This document shows positions 23,254-33,918 of a DNA stretch of 64,000 nt, piece by piece. The notes beneath the pieces were generated by a model. It had not been told where the DNA came from and did no database searches. It worked only from the letters and a program-made list of their open reading frames with translations. The position numbers and the translations under genes are program-made. The stretch's first letter is position 1. Every line of letters begins with the position of its first letter. Source of the DNA: Oncomelania hupensis (Eukaryota; Mollusca; Gastropoda; Littorinimorpha; Pomatiopsidae); the NCBI GenBank assembly GCA_036898135.1, contig CM072512.1, forward strand, positions 40,946,118 to 41,010,117. Direction: 5' to 3'.

Positions 23254-23433
23254 GGCCTGCTTTAACTGGAAGGTTAGGGAAGGTTCAACAACTCTTCTTT
23301 CGAGGTACTTAGATCCCGAACCTAGTTTGCTGAACCTTTTGGGCAAAAGAATGTTCAGGAACCTAGGTTCGGGATCTGAGATCCTCGAAAAAAGGTTTTT
23401 GAACCTCCCCGAACCTTGCAATTAAGACAGGCC
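23254..23433. mobile_element. 180-bp near-palindromic foldback element
   Basis: The left arm (23254-23325) and right arm (23363-23433) are imperfect reverse complements. They share GGCCTG at the outside, AAGGTT, AGGTTCAA, TTTCGAGG and AGATCCCGAACCTAG, with a loop of about 37 bases. This is a hairpin MITE-type structure. TTAATGG/TTATGG lies just outside both ends, but the exact TSD is unclear. The minus frame through it is not a gene. Confidence 0.8.
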
Positions 23434-24315
23434 ATTAAGGCCCAATGTCCTACATTCGACATTGTTAAATGGCAGTAATAGCGGTCAGCTTGAGGTACAC
23501 AAATTACTGTCTCTGTTACACTGTTGTTGTTTTTGTATCAGTAGTTGATTCAGCCCCGATGCTTGAATCCTGTTAAGTGTAACTCAGATTCGTTTATCCA
23601 CGCAACCTGTTCACTCAGCAACAAGGCAGGAGTCGTCGTATGAAGTTTTCCAACTTTATTTAGCGTACATAAACAACTGCATACAATCGCTCAATCGTTT
23701 TTTTCACTTTTCACTTTTACAACTCTCAACTAACTTTTTTTTAAACTGTGTGGCACTTATACAGTATAGTCTCTCTATACTCTAGATAATATTCGAACTT
23801 CCAGCGTGACGCAATTACATCCAATCAGAATAAAATTCGTCATCAGAACTATGCCCTGTCTTACGTCATATAACCTTATTTAGGTTAGAAGAATCTCTTA
23901 TCTACTAGTAGATTTATCTAGATGCTTCCATCGATAGTAAACAAGCAACCCTAGAAAATTCTCCAATAATATTGACCAACAAAAATTATCAACATGATAC
24001 AAAGGTTCCTCTAACAACAACGCAAAATCAAATCAAAGGTAAATACACTCTGTTATTGCATGCTTTGCAAAACAAAACGATCGGATCTATCGTGCGCGTC
24101 TCAAACGTAACAGTCTTAAACAGAAGTCTGTTTAGATGCACTGTTGTGTTCACCTTCTGCAGTTGTGCTCTTGTATATAAGTTGTCTTTGTACTTCCAGA
24201 AGAAGCTTTTAGCGAAATACACGTACAGAGACAATTTTTTTACAATTTGTTGTGTTTGTACCTCCTGTGACTTTAGCTCTCTCTATAGTTTGTTTGTTAT
24301 AGCTTGCAACTGAAC

Positions 24316-24317
<2 letters not shown>
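23434..24317. other. Unique AT-rich sequence
   Basis: Overlapping frames at 23972-24313 (+) and 24028-24234 (-) show no domain. No gene called. Confidence 0.35.

Positions 24318-24363
<46 letters not shown>
24318..24363. repeat. (ATT)n microsatellite
   Basis: About 15 ATT units. Confidence 0.95.
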
Positions 24364-24366
<3 letters not shown>

Positions 24367-24429
24367 AAGATGGTAAATGGCACATCGATCAAGGTATTTT
24401 AGCCGTGTTCCATTTCTTTGGTTATATTA

Positions 24430-24602
24430 TTTGATGGCGGTAGTACAGTGACGGCCCTTTATGAAGCGGAGCTTAGACAACGGCTCAAGAACTGCTGCTC
24501 GGACAATAAGACTCAATGCTTCTGTCAGAGCAAAAAAAAATAACCGTAAAGGATCGAACCCAAGTCCGTGAGCACACAAAGCGGCCCACCGCGGCACCGG
24601 AC
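24430..24602 (-). mobile_element. Possible tRNA-derived SINE
   Basis: The complement starts with GTGCCGCGGTGGGCCGC, an A-box-like region of Leu/Ser tRNA type, followed by GGGTTCGATCC, a B-box match at 24549-24559. Sequence downstream on the minus strand (towards 24430) may be the body. A single copy with no visible TSD. Confidence 0.4.
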
Positions 24603-25007
24603 TTTCTATAGGATTCTTGTCACTGTTCGACGCTTACAATATAAATAGAACCGTGCTTCTTTTAACAAAAATAAATAAATAAATAAAAATAAATGCATAA
24701 AAAGAATGTTTAGATAAATCTGGAAATTCAAAAAAACACCCCATACACTCTAAAAATGGTATATCAAACTTCTCTCAACTAATGGATCAGAGATATGGAT
24801 TTAAAAATATCGACGCCAGCTTTTTTAGGGGTGATCCGAGTCTGTTGGGCAAGACGGCACGTAGTTTTTTCTGCTTCTCATGACAGCCAATCAGGCTAAT
24901 GTACTTTTGAGGTCTGTTGCTAGTGAACTCTCATAAATGTTGCTTTGGTGTATGGGGAGTTGGGTTTGAGGGGAGGAGGTGGTATGTTGAGATAGTGTAA
25001 GGGTGTG

Positions 25008-25063
25008 GGGTAGTCTAGAGGAGCGCGCGCCAGTGTGTGGTTGTTATGCATTGTAGGGTAGTG

Positions 25064-25112
<49 letters not shown>

Positions 25113-25325
25113 CTGTGTAGTTTGGTGAGGTGAGTTTGAGAGCGCGTGCCTTGTAGTGTAGTGAGATGTGTGTGTGTGTGTGTGTATTTGTGTGACGTAA
25201 TATGTATGTGTTTTCGGTAGTGTATGTGTATATTGTGTTTTGTTTGTTTTTTGTTTGCTTAAGGTAATTCAGCAGACTGTGTGTGCGTGCCTTATAAGGA
25301 AATGCAGAGGTGTGCGCGCGTGTTT

Positions 25326-25368
<43 letters not shown>
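25008..25368. repeat. (TG)n arrays in G/T-rich DNA
   Basis: Arrays lie at 25066-25113 and 25330-25368, with a shorter one near 25166-25184. The linkers share GAGCGCG and TAGTGTAGTGA-like words, suggesting local duplication. (TG)n next to CGCGCG tracts can adopt Z-DNA. Confidence 0.85.
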
Positions 25369-25437
25369 CGAACGGACTAGTTTACCCTGCTTACTTTACG
25401 TTGTAGCCTTGTTTAGTCATTGTAATCTTAGAATGTT

Positions 25438-25675
25438 AATGTTAGGCTGCAGCAGACGATGGAAGTAATCAGGCGTAGCAATAGTATAACTGAGGTACAC
25501 ACACTGCGAGCTTGACGCAAACAGTGTGGTGACGTCAGCACAGACCAAGCTAAATAAATAAATGTATTAAAGTAATTCACCGGGTGACTAGCAGTTCCCA
25601 TAGATTAAAGCGTGAGGGTTACAGCATTCCATTGTGCAGAGCCCAGCAACCCATAAACCCCACGTGACAGTGTGT
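25438..25675 (+). repeat. Family B repeat, internally deleted fragment
   Basis: It begins with GGCTGCAGCAGACGATGGAAG, like the start of 9426-10777. After about 100 bp it continues with CACAGACCAAGCTAAA, TCACCGGGTGACTAGCAG and CATTCCATTGTGCAGAGCCC, like its end. The central kilobase is absent. Confidence 0.65.
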
Positions 25676-26185
25676 ATGTATGTGAGTCGCAAACGAGAGA
25701 AAGAGAGAGACAGACAGACAGACAGACATAGGCAGAGAAACAGACAGAGAAACAGACAGACATACACATGAGTGCTAAGTGCGTGAACGCTATCAATCGT
25801 CCATATTTACAAGCAACTACTAGATATGTATTACAACGCGAAACAAACATTGAGGGACGGTGAAAAACTCAATCCCCCATCAACATATCATCATGAAATA
25901 TCAGTCATCAACACAGGTTCATTCATATTGCAATCGTTCCCCAGGGAGTGTCAACAACTTCAATGAATGGAATGTGATGCAACAACCATCGAGAGAGATT
26001 GGTTGCAGCATTCTATTCTAGTACTGACCGGGGGAAATCAGGGACCGCTGAGGAGATCGAAAGATACAGGACGCATTACAGGAGCGCATGGTAGGCAAAC
26101 ATACAATACTAACATTGCTACTGTAATCATTGATTTATTTCTTAGTTGACACCAGCGGCTAACTGATGGAGGAAGAGATCCTAAA
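25676..26185. other. Unique spacer with (CAGA)n
   Basis: A short impure CAGACAGA tract near 25709-25765. No gene recognised. Confidence 0.4.
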
Positions 26186-26187
26186 TA

Positions 26188-26606
26188 TACTACTCAAAAT
26201 AATACAAGGGCCACTTGGACATTTGGGTTTCTCTTTAAATCAGATGCATGGTTAGAAAAGAAGCAAAAGCGCTGCCATTTATACCCAGAAAAAAGCGCTG
26301 ATTGTTGAACTGAACTCAGAAAATGCAAGCCTTTCGCGTGCAAATCACTTTTTATTGTTGAAAATTTTGCTTTATTAGCAAGACAACAGTAAATTAGGGT
26401 CAGTTTTTTGTAAATATTGTTTTTCAACTCAGTGCAGAAAGTTCAAAACTCACACATGTGATTACTTGTCAGAATAAGATTGTCTTGAATGTTACTGTAC
26501 AGGATAAGTTTTGAAATAAGCAATATAAGCGATATTATTGATAGCAGCTCAAAATAATTAAACTAAATGAAATATGAGAGTGGCCCTTCAATTATTTTGA
26601 GTAGTA
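26188..26606. mobile_element. 419-bp MITE with TA target duplication
   Basis: Terminal inverted repeats TACTACTCAAAATAAT followed by (A/T)(C/G)AAGGGCCACT occur at both ends (26188-26216 and 26578-26606), matching at about 26 of 28 positions. TA dinucleotides sit immediately outside (26186-26187, 26607-26608), the TSD expected of Tc1/mariner-type elements. The interior is AT-rich and encodes no transposase, so it is non-autonomous. Confidence 0.85.
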
Positions 26607-26608
26607 TA

Positions 26609-27118
26609 CATTTTGCGATAGGGAAATTAAGTCTATCTTGCACTTCTATTTTAGAATTTATTGGTTAAAATTTACGAGCTGTTTGTGCATATTCTAAGAG
26701 TGAGTATGAGAGTAAGAAAGGAAAGAAAAACCCGCAAACAACACTATTGTATTTTTATGACAATGCATTGAGGAATTTTGCACCAACCCACAAAAGATAA
26801 CATTTCATAATCAGCATTCTTCAGATCATCCCTGTTTCGGGGTCTTCGAGTGCGAACAACTTTTCTGCACTGGTTTAGCTAAAGGCTTCATAATCTAATA
26901 ATAAAATATGCAACGATGCGCACATGCACAGTGATGTCAACATCTACATACAAACGATGATAAATGACCGGAGTCTTGACACCGTCCATTATAATGAGTT
27001 CCCTATTAACAAGGTTAGTGTCCGGCCTAGAGTGCGAGGAATGCTCTACCCTTTTATTTCTCTGTACGATCTATTGTGCTCATCTTTCAGAGATTCTCTT
27101 TTGTTTACACACCCTTCC
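26609..27118. other. Unique AT-rich spacer
   Basis: No gene recognised. A 262-codon frame starting at 26924 runs through CA and CT repeats and is not supported as coding. Confidence 0.4.
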
Positions 27119-27151
<33 letters not shown>

Positions 27152-27192
27152 ACCACACACACTCACTCTCTCTCTTTCTCTCTCTCTCTCTT
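27119..27192. repeat. (CA)n then (CT)n microsatellite
   Basis: About 14 CA units followed by TC-rich repeats. The pyrimidine bias extends to about 27660. Confidence 0.9.
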
Positions 27193-27749
27193 ATACGGAC
27201 CTTGCTCTCTTTTATCACGAATTTCCAAGTTCTCTAACTCCTATGTTCCCCTCAGAGCTTACCCCCACCCACACACACACACCCCACACACACCCTTCTC
27301 CCATCCAACCCCATACACAGCTTTCCCAAGCTTGTGCTTCTCCCCCAAACCCCCTACCTCCTACCCCCTTTACACTTTACAAACAGCGAACCTTAATCTC
27401 CCCTACCATACTGATTTATCTAACCCTTTTCTCCGGTTAAAGGTTCTCAAAAGTTGGACCACTCTCACCTGTTCTATGTTTCGGACCCTTTCTCTTCTTT
27501 GTTTATCTTTTTTGTTTCCCTTTCTGTCATATCATAATTATTTCCTACTTCCTACTGAACTTATTGTACTAAGCTTTACATTGAGCAGTACAGTGTTTTC
27601 ATCTTTCATCATCCGCCCTTTCTTTTGTTATCTTGGTGTCACTCATCGGTTTCTCCATATTATCTTTCCTTCCACCCTTGCAAGCAGGAGGCCTCCGCCC
27701 TCAATCCAGTGACGGATCTGCACTCCATCAGCTGTTTTGCCAATTCGGT

Positions 27750-27820
27750 TCTTCTTCTTCTTCTTCTTCTTCTTCTTCTTCTTCTTCTTCTTCTTCTTCT
27801 TCTCTTCTTCTTCTTCTTCT
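27750..27820. repeat. (TTC)n microsatellite
   Basis: About 23 units with one TC interruption, directly left of a foldback element. Confidence 0.95.
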
Positions 27821-27825
27821 CCACC

Positions 27826-28342
27826 CGGTACACATTGGTCGAAGGCTGCCAGAAGCATGTTTTACTAGTCGCCTCAACAGGCGATAAAGCATGCTCTCAT
27901 GCTTCATAGCACTGCTTCCTACACGCTTCAAGCGCTATAGTGACGGAAAAAGCGCAATTTCACTGTAAATATATACAGAATGTTGCTCTACAACATTCCG
28001 CTCTTTCCGTCTCAAAAACCTCTTGTTGGATTCTTAAATTGCATGAAACCAAGGGAGGACACTATCCGGCGTCAACAAACGGTTCAAAAACATTGTCAAA
28101 CGGTTCGTAAAAGATAGTTGACCTAGAAACTAATTCAGTTTGACCTAATTCGTCCCCTAGAGGAGACGAAACTTACATTTTTCTATTTTCATGAGTTCAC
28201 TGCAGTGAAATTGCGCTTTTCCCGTGACTATAGAGCTTGAAGCGTATAGAAAGCAGTGCCCTGAAGCATGGGAGCATGCTTTATCGCCTGTTGAGGCGAC
28301 TAATAACGCATGCTTCTGGTAGCGTTCGACCAATGGGTATCG
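27826..28342. mobile_element. 517-bp foldback element with 140-bp inverted arms
   Basis: The left arm 27826-27965 and right arm 28203-28342 are reverse complements of equal length with few mismatches. Shared blocks include CATTGGTCGAA, CCAGAAGCATG, AGTCGCCTCAACAGGCGATA, AAGCATGCTC, ACGCTTCAAGC, CTATAGT and AAGCGCAATTTCACTG. The 237-bp centre is unique and non-coding. This matches a long-TIR MITE. TTC/GAA-rich DNA flanks both sides, which hides the TSD. Confidence 0.9.
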
Positions 28343-28394
28343 TGTGTTTTTCTCATGTCTTTTTCTTCTTCTTCCTTACGATCATTTGTACGTA

Positions 28395-28790
28395 ATCGCG
28401 TTCTTATATAGCGATTTTCCAGCTCCAGAGCTGCTCAAAGGCTTTGGCCGATACAGGATACCACTCAAGCCGCCCTTGGCGCCCACTTGATACCACAGGC
28501 GCATGGTCTGACGCCCAAACCACCGAGCACAGTCATGAGCGGTCGGGGATGCAGAGAAATGACCTAGTGCTTGATGGCTGCATTTGTGTAGCTGGTACTC
28601 GCCCGTCTAAGACACACTGGTCCTGATTTGGCTCGGAAGAGTCCGCTGGACCTAAAGCAATAATCTTGTATTGTATTGTCTAAGACACGATCGTCAGAAT
28701 CTTGAACGTCCGTAACCTACAAAAAAATGCGTGCGTACACCGACTAGACCTCGGTTTATACACTTCCCCACAAGCATGGGAAGGTTCTGC
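28395..28790 (-). mobile_element. SINE family A, 3' portion, with a nested insertion
   Basis: This is the antisense equivalent of the body and 3' end of the SINE at 52598-53036. Shared antisense words include GGCCGATACAGGAT, GCATGGTCTGACGCCC, CGTCAGNATCTT and GACCTCGGTTTATAC. The tRNA head is missing or too diverged. A 62-bp family C insertion sits at 28616-28677. Confidence 0.8.
28616..28677 (+). mobile_element. Family C short element nested in SINE A
   Basis: Sixty-two bases starting ACTGGTCCTGATTTGGCTCG and ending TTGTATTG lie between perfect 11-bp duplications GTCTAAGACAC (28605-28615 and 28678-28688). Removing the insert and one duplication restores continuity with SINE A. It is the 3' end of the family seen at 32967-33115, so it was 5'-truncated on insertion. 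Confidence 0.9.
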
Positions 28791-29036
28791 ACTACATCAG
28801 CTGTTTCCCCATTACGGTATGCGTGTACCTAAACTCTTCCTCTTTCTACATTCTTCTCTCATTCCATAGTCTTCTTCCTCCAATCAATTTCCTTATACAC
28901 CCTATTTATCGGCCAATCTGGTTTTCCCCAGAGTCATTTCCTTTGAAGTTGGACTCAAATTTCCACTAACCTCCACCTACCCTTGGACTCTCCATCACCC
29001 TCCTGCTTCCTGCTTCTCCCTCAAACATCGCGCGCG

Positions 29037-29060
29037 CGCAAACACACACACACACACCTA

Positions 29061-29144
<84 letters not shown>
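29037..29144. repeat. (CA)n, (TCTG)n and (CT)n microsatellite
   Basis: Short alternating CG and CA runs followed by about 36 CT units. Confidence 0.95.
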
Positions 29145-29147
<3 letters not shown>

Positions 29148-30313
29148 TTCTCATTCACTTTCTCCTTCACTCTGTCATCACACTATTCAAAGTTCACACA
29201 CACATCCGTCATCAACCTACGGGTGACGTGAAGGCTCTTATCAAGTTTCCAACAAACTTTTCCATGATACGGGCAACACTGGGCATCATAGACTTTCAGA
29301 GCATCATTCCTGCGACCTGTTTCCTAAACCAATCTCTCTGTGCTAGAATACAGCGCCAGAAACTCAGTCTCGTAAATAGGGTCGGTGGGAGTTCCTAGCA
29401 AAGCGGTGATAACAGTAGAACTCGATTAGGTTATAGACTTCAATACAGTGCGTAGCTTTTCTATTTATAATCAAATGGGTCTAACATGTCACTGAGTGCA
29501 AGAAGCTTCTGGACGACTGGGTGTGTGGGTGCCTGCATGGGAGTACGGGTGAGGGTATTGACAGTGGGCGGGAAGTGGGGACTGGGGGAAAGTTGAAGAG
29601 GGCCTAGGGGAGGAGGAGGTGGGGTTTGGGGGGAGGACATAGTTGTCACCTTCGTAACACAAAACGCGACTGCCGCAATGCGCCGCCACCGAGATCAAGG
29701 AGGAATCAAACCCACCGACCCAAACTCTCATCATTACGAACATTAATACACTGGAATAACCATCAGATTGATTGCAGCGATAAGATGTCCACCAATCCCA
29801 GCCAGTTTAAGACTGAGAGCAGGCTGACTCCAACCCGCGGCATTGGAACTGGAATACGATGTTGAACTCTGAGAAATATACTTTTATTTTACCCTGAACC
29901 GTGCGTTTCTTTTCGATCAATCGTTCGCCCAACTGTACTGGACTGTACTGGGTGAACGAAAGGTGTAATCAAACGGAATAAACTTGATTTCAGATGTTCG
30001 TTCAACGGAACTGGACCTCAATAATCAGATGAAGGATGATTATGATGATGACCGCAGTCTATTAAGGCGCAGATCTCCATGAAACAGGCATGCTCAATGC
30101 GCGCAAAGAACAAAAATAGGATGAATATTAATTAATAAAATGAATTAAAAAAACCTCACGGACAAATGGGGAACACGGCGTCCAGATATGGGAAGATTAG
30201 AGCATTTGCTTTTTAAAAAAATCTGGAAACCTGCGAGTTCTCGGGAGATTTAGTAACGTTCTTATCAAACCACAACCGCATAAATGAATAGGTGGACTAA
30301 TAAGGGAGAGGTT
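29145..30313. other. Unique sequence, no gene recognised
   Basis: Overlapping frames at 29461-29865 are proline-rich readings of G/C-rich text and show no domain. Confidence 0.4.
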
Positions 30314-30357
30314 GGAGTGGGGTGGGGGGTGGGGTGGGGATCGGGTGGGGTGGGGAT
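30314..30357 (+). other. G-quadruplex-prone tract
   Basis: More than six runs of four or more G separated by one to three bases lie within 44 bp of the plus strand (GGAGTGGGGTGGGGGGTGGG and onward), satisfying the usual G4 pattern. Confidence 0.8.
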
Positions 30358-30750
30358 CTCACACTAAAGTAATCGGATCAATGTCCACACTTTCCTGATT
30401 TTCATCTCATGACCATCCCTAGTTATAGAGTACATTATATATAATATACTAAGGCAATTCGTTTATTTTACTGACGTCACAACAAAGTCAGAAAGTTCAC
30501 AAGAATGCAGATCAGTCTTCTATGTAACTACGTAAGCTCTCTAAAAGCCACATAATCCATGAGAATCTCAATGGGATTTATAATTATAAATCCGTTAAGA
30601 AGTCTGATCTGAATATTATGGCCGAAACACGAAATCCTCAAGAAAACCAGAAGTCAACGAGTGCGAATTTAAAGTTATACCAAAGCTAAATCCAGAAAAT
30701 ATTTGTTGAAATGACATGCTAGGATAAGAAGGGGAGAGGGAGTAGGGGTA
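30358..30750. other. Unique AT-rich spacer
   Basis: Nothing recognised. Confidence 0.4.
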
Positions 30751-30754
30751 GAAT

Positions 30755-30757
30755 GAC

Positions 30758-30818
<61 letters not shown>

Positions 30819-30994
30819 GTAAAAATTATGATGTGATGATGATGATGGTGACGATAATGATGTTGATGATATGAAGATGATTTTGTTGATCGTGATAATG
30901 ATGATGATGATGATGATGATGACAACAACATATTGTTGATGATAGTGGGGTTAATGATAATATTGATGACATGAAGATTAAGAGGAGGAGGAAA

Positions 30995-31067
<73 letters not shown>

Positions 31068-31068
31068 C
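30755..31068. repeat. (GAT)n arrays in a degenerate GAT-rich block
   Basis: Arrays at 30755-30818, 30898-30921 and 30995-31068 are linked by degenerate GATGAT/GATAAT text, so the block was probably one long array that decayed in the middle. Ile- and His-rich antisense frames are artefacts. Confidence 0.9.
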
Positions 31069-32795
31069 GATGGACACCTGTGCAGTGTTGATGCTCCCTG
31101 CTATCCTAAAATGCAGCGAAATGGGAATAAATAAATAAAAATAAGTACAATTATCCTGGACAAGTGCCCAGAGGACAAAGATGCCTTTTCAGCAAACGCC
31201 TAATCGTCGACTCCTTGGTACCAATTCCCATATGTAATCCAAAATTAATCCATGTGTTGATTACAATGTGAGGAATACTTCTGCACAAACTATTGTAAAC
31301 GCTAAAATAATGTACTATTGATCCGGATTATGTATAACACAGATAACACGAAGTACAGTGGCATTCAGTGTGAAATCGGTCAGTAGAAAACATGATAATC
31401 AATTCCAGCAAGGCGCAATCAATACAATTGACATAAACAACATAATAGTCTTCTTTCGTCGTTATACATTATCCTACAAATGTTCTTTCCTCTCATACCT
31501 CTGGCATGACGGGTGTTTACACTAGATATATATCAATCTCATGTTCACATTTGACCATAATTGGAGGCATCGAAGCTGATCGTCACTTAGAGTCAGGAAA
31601 AGAATCCCCAAACGTCTTCAGCAATCACTAAACAATCACACCCAACAAAACAATACAATCCCACAACAATCATTCACACACACATAAACACTGAGGCCCA
31701 ACAACTCTATCTGCAGGCACAATCACAAACAAATCACTAATAATCACTCGAGCACAAAACAATAAAAGCACATACAATCACTCACGCCACAAATCTACAC
31801 CCCATAACATCGCTATCAGTCACACAGAAGAATTTGTTTTGCCTGCGAACAATAAGAAATTCCTCCACATGCTAATCATAGTAACACGATTCCTTCCCAC
31901 AATGGCCAACGAACTTGGGTGCCAGCTATTGTTTCTTGGTACTATGTGAGAGGGTCATTCTGTATGCCACCGTTCGTGCAAAAGGCTTTTGGTTATTTGG
32001 AGACGAAGAAACATACTGAAACCAAAATTGGAACGGTTTTAACAGATTCAAAGCCTTTTTGCAAACAAAGGGTTCAGAAACCTGAATGACCTTTGTTTCA
32101 GACAGTATATTGTATGGGCAGCATGTTATAGCTCAAAAAACGTTAACAATGTTTAGTTATCTTCAAATTACTGAGTAATCACTGATTATACAACTAGTGT
32201 GTGATCTCAGGATACATTCAGCACTGAGACTTATTTTACTGCACGACATGACACCAATGATCACATGCAGTTCTTGCTTAAATATGCCAGTTTGTTATAA
32301 CTTAAAAATCAAAAGAGTTCTTTAAGTAGAAAGGTCCCAAATACCATCCCTCACTATAACATAAAAAAACATTATTCACTTCGATTTTGTACAGGCAGTC
32401 AACAAGCGTTTCTCCATTAATCTGCCTTCCTTAACCAAGTCAAGTTTAATGAGCCTACCTTTAGCTCTTTTCGCAGTCAAAAGGGCAGCCAAAAAAAAAA
32501 AAACAAGAGAAAAGAGCAAAGAGACAGTCATTTGGTGGATAAACATGCGTCTTAATGACAAAACATTGAAGACACGTTTGTGTGTGTGTGGGTGTGCGTG
32601 TGTGTGTGCGAGTGTGTGTGTATGTATGTTTGTAATAAATGAAAGGCATTTGAATAGGCAAAGTATTGTAAAGAAAGTTGTGAGTTACGTTGTTTCCAAC
32701 CGTCCTCAGAGGAGGGAAAATGAAGCTACGTATAGCTACGTGCATTAATGCATTCATTCTAGAAGACTTTTAAGCTGTGTGTATTATATATTACA

Positions 32796-32800
<5 letters not shown>
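31069..32800. other. AT-rich sequence, CA-rich low complexity in part
   Basis: At 31600-31810 words such as AATCAC and AACAATAC recur without a clear period. A (TG)n-rich patch lies at about 32577-32625. No gene recognised. Confidence 0.45.

Positions 32801-32876
<76 letters not shown>
32801..32876. repeat. (ATT)n microsatellite
   Basis: About 25 ATT units. Confidence 0.96.
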
Positions 32877-32877
<1 letters not shown>

Positions 32878-32966
32878 TTACCGACCTAATTTGTCATTTA
32901 AGGAGAAAAGAGTTAACATCTCGAAAGCTTAAAACAAGGTTTTAAGTAGTCTCCCAATACTTTAAA

Positions 32967-33115
32967 ACATTACAATACATTACATGGTTATTGCTTCCGA
33001 GCCAAATCAGGACCAGAGAAGTGAAAGATGACTCACCCCTGATCCGCATAAAAGATCTGCCGAAACAACCCTAGTGGTAACACTGAAGGCAATCTACCAG
33101 CCGGTCACTTTACAA
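32967..33115 (-). mobile_element. Short interspersed element, family C, longest copy
   Basis: The complement starts TTGTAAAGTGACCGGCTGGT and continues through ACCACTAGGGTTGTTTCGGC, AGATCTTTTATGCGGATCAG and GGTCCTGATTTGGCTCGGAA. It ends in a tail with TAATGTATTGTAATG. A second long copy at 44021-44186 shares everything up to CACTTTACAA on the plus strand, so that point is probably the 5' end. No coding capacity and no canonical Pol III box were seen. Confidence 0.8.
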
Positions 33116-33620
33116 TAAAGACATCCCACGCAGGGGACGCTGAGGCTATATTCTAATTTATGGAACCCCCGTTTACAAAAACAAAATAGAATACAAACAT
33201 CATTATACAAGATCAACAAAACACATACATATAAAATGCCTACATTATGCCAAATAATAACATCATAGGAAGCCCCAGTGACCATTTGGCAGAAAGCATC
33301 CAATATTCCCAAGCTTTTACAACAGACCTCACACACACATGAGGAGTTTTGTACAGGAAGAGTTTTCAAGAAAAATATAGGTGACTGGTCTAGCGAAGAA
33401 GAAGATTGTATATTAGATTGATAAAACAGAGTAGGAATGAGAAAGGACAAAGGAGAAAAACAGTGACAGTTGGAATTTAAAGCACTAAATTTCCAGAAAG
33501 TGGGGATCTATTCATACTAAAACCCCCGGCACCCCCCATTGGGGGTGGGGGGTGGGGGAAGAGGTACTTTAAAACCAGGCTACGTGTTGCAATATAACAA
33601 TGGATACTTGCCTATGCATT
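33116..33620. other. Unique spacer with a C/G hairpin
   Basis: At 33524-33559 a C-rich run is followed by a complementary G-rich run around CCCCCATTGGGGG, forming a strong hairpin and a G4-prone tract. No gene recognised. Confidence 0.5.
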
Positions 33621-33621
33621 G

Positions 33622-33918
33622 TGAAAATGTATTAATATGGTGTAATGATCAACATACAGCAAAGCTGCGCCTCAACTTGTCAAAACTCAATATACCATGA
33701 ACAAAGCGGTAAAAGTAAATTTCATATCGAGACGCGCCTTAGTAACACGTCAAGATTCAATCATGAAAATGTACTCATATGGAGTATAAATTAATATTAC
33801 GTACAGTAAAGTTGCGCCTCGACAGGTCCAAATTGAATAGGCTTATGCCTTGAAAAGAGTGGTGAAGATAAGGTTCATTACAGAGCCGTGCCTAAGTAAC
33901 AGGTCAAGATTCAATATA
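33622..33918. repeat. Two-unit higher-order tandem repeat
   Basis: Units of about 142-155 bp (33622-33763, 33764-33918) each contain two related half-units of about 70-80 bp. GCGCCT or GTGCCT anchors occur at 33667, 33734, 33814 and 33888, followed by a GTCAA-ATTCAATA-like phrase. The first half-unit resembles the third and the second the fourth, an A-B-A-B order typical of satellite evolution. Confidence 0.75.

Noticed and set aside
26924..27712. 262-codon plus-strand frame
   Set aside because: It passes through (CA)n and (CT)n tracts and pyrimidine-rich DNA. The His-Thr and Ser-Leu runs are repeat-derived and no domain is present.
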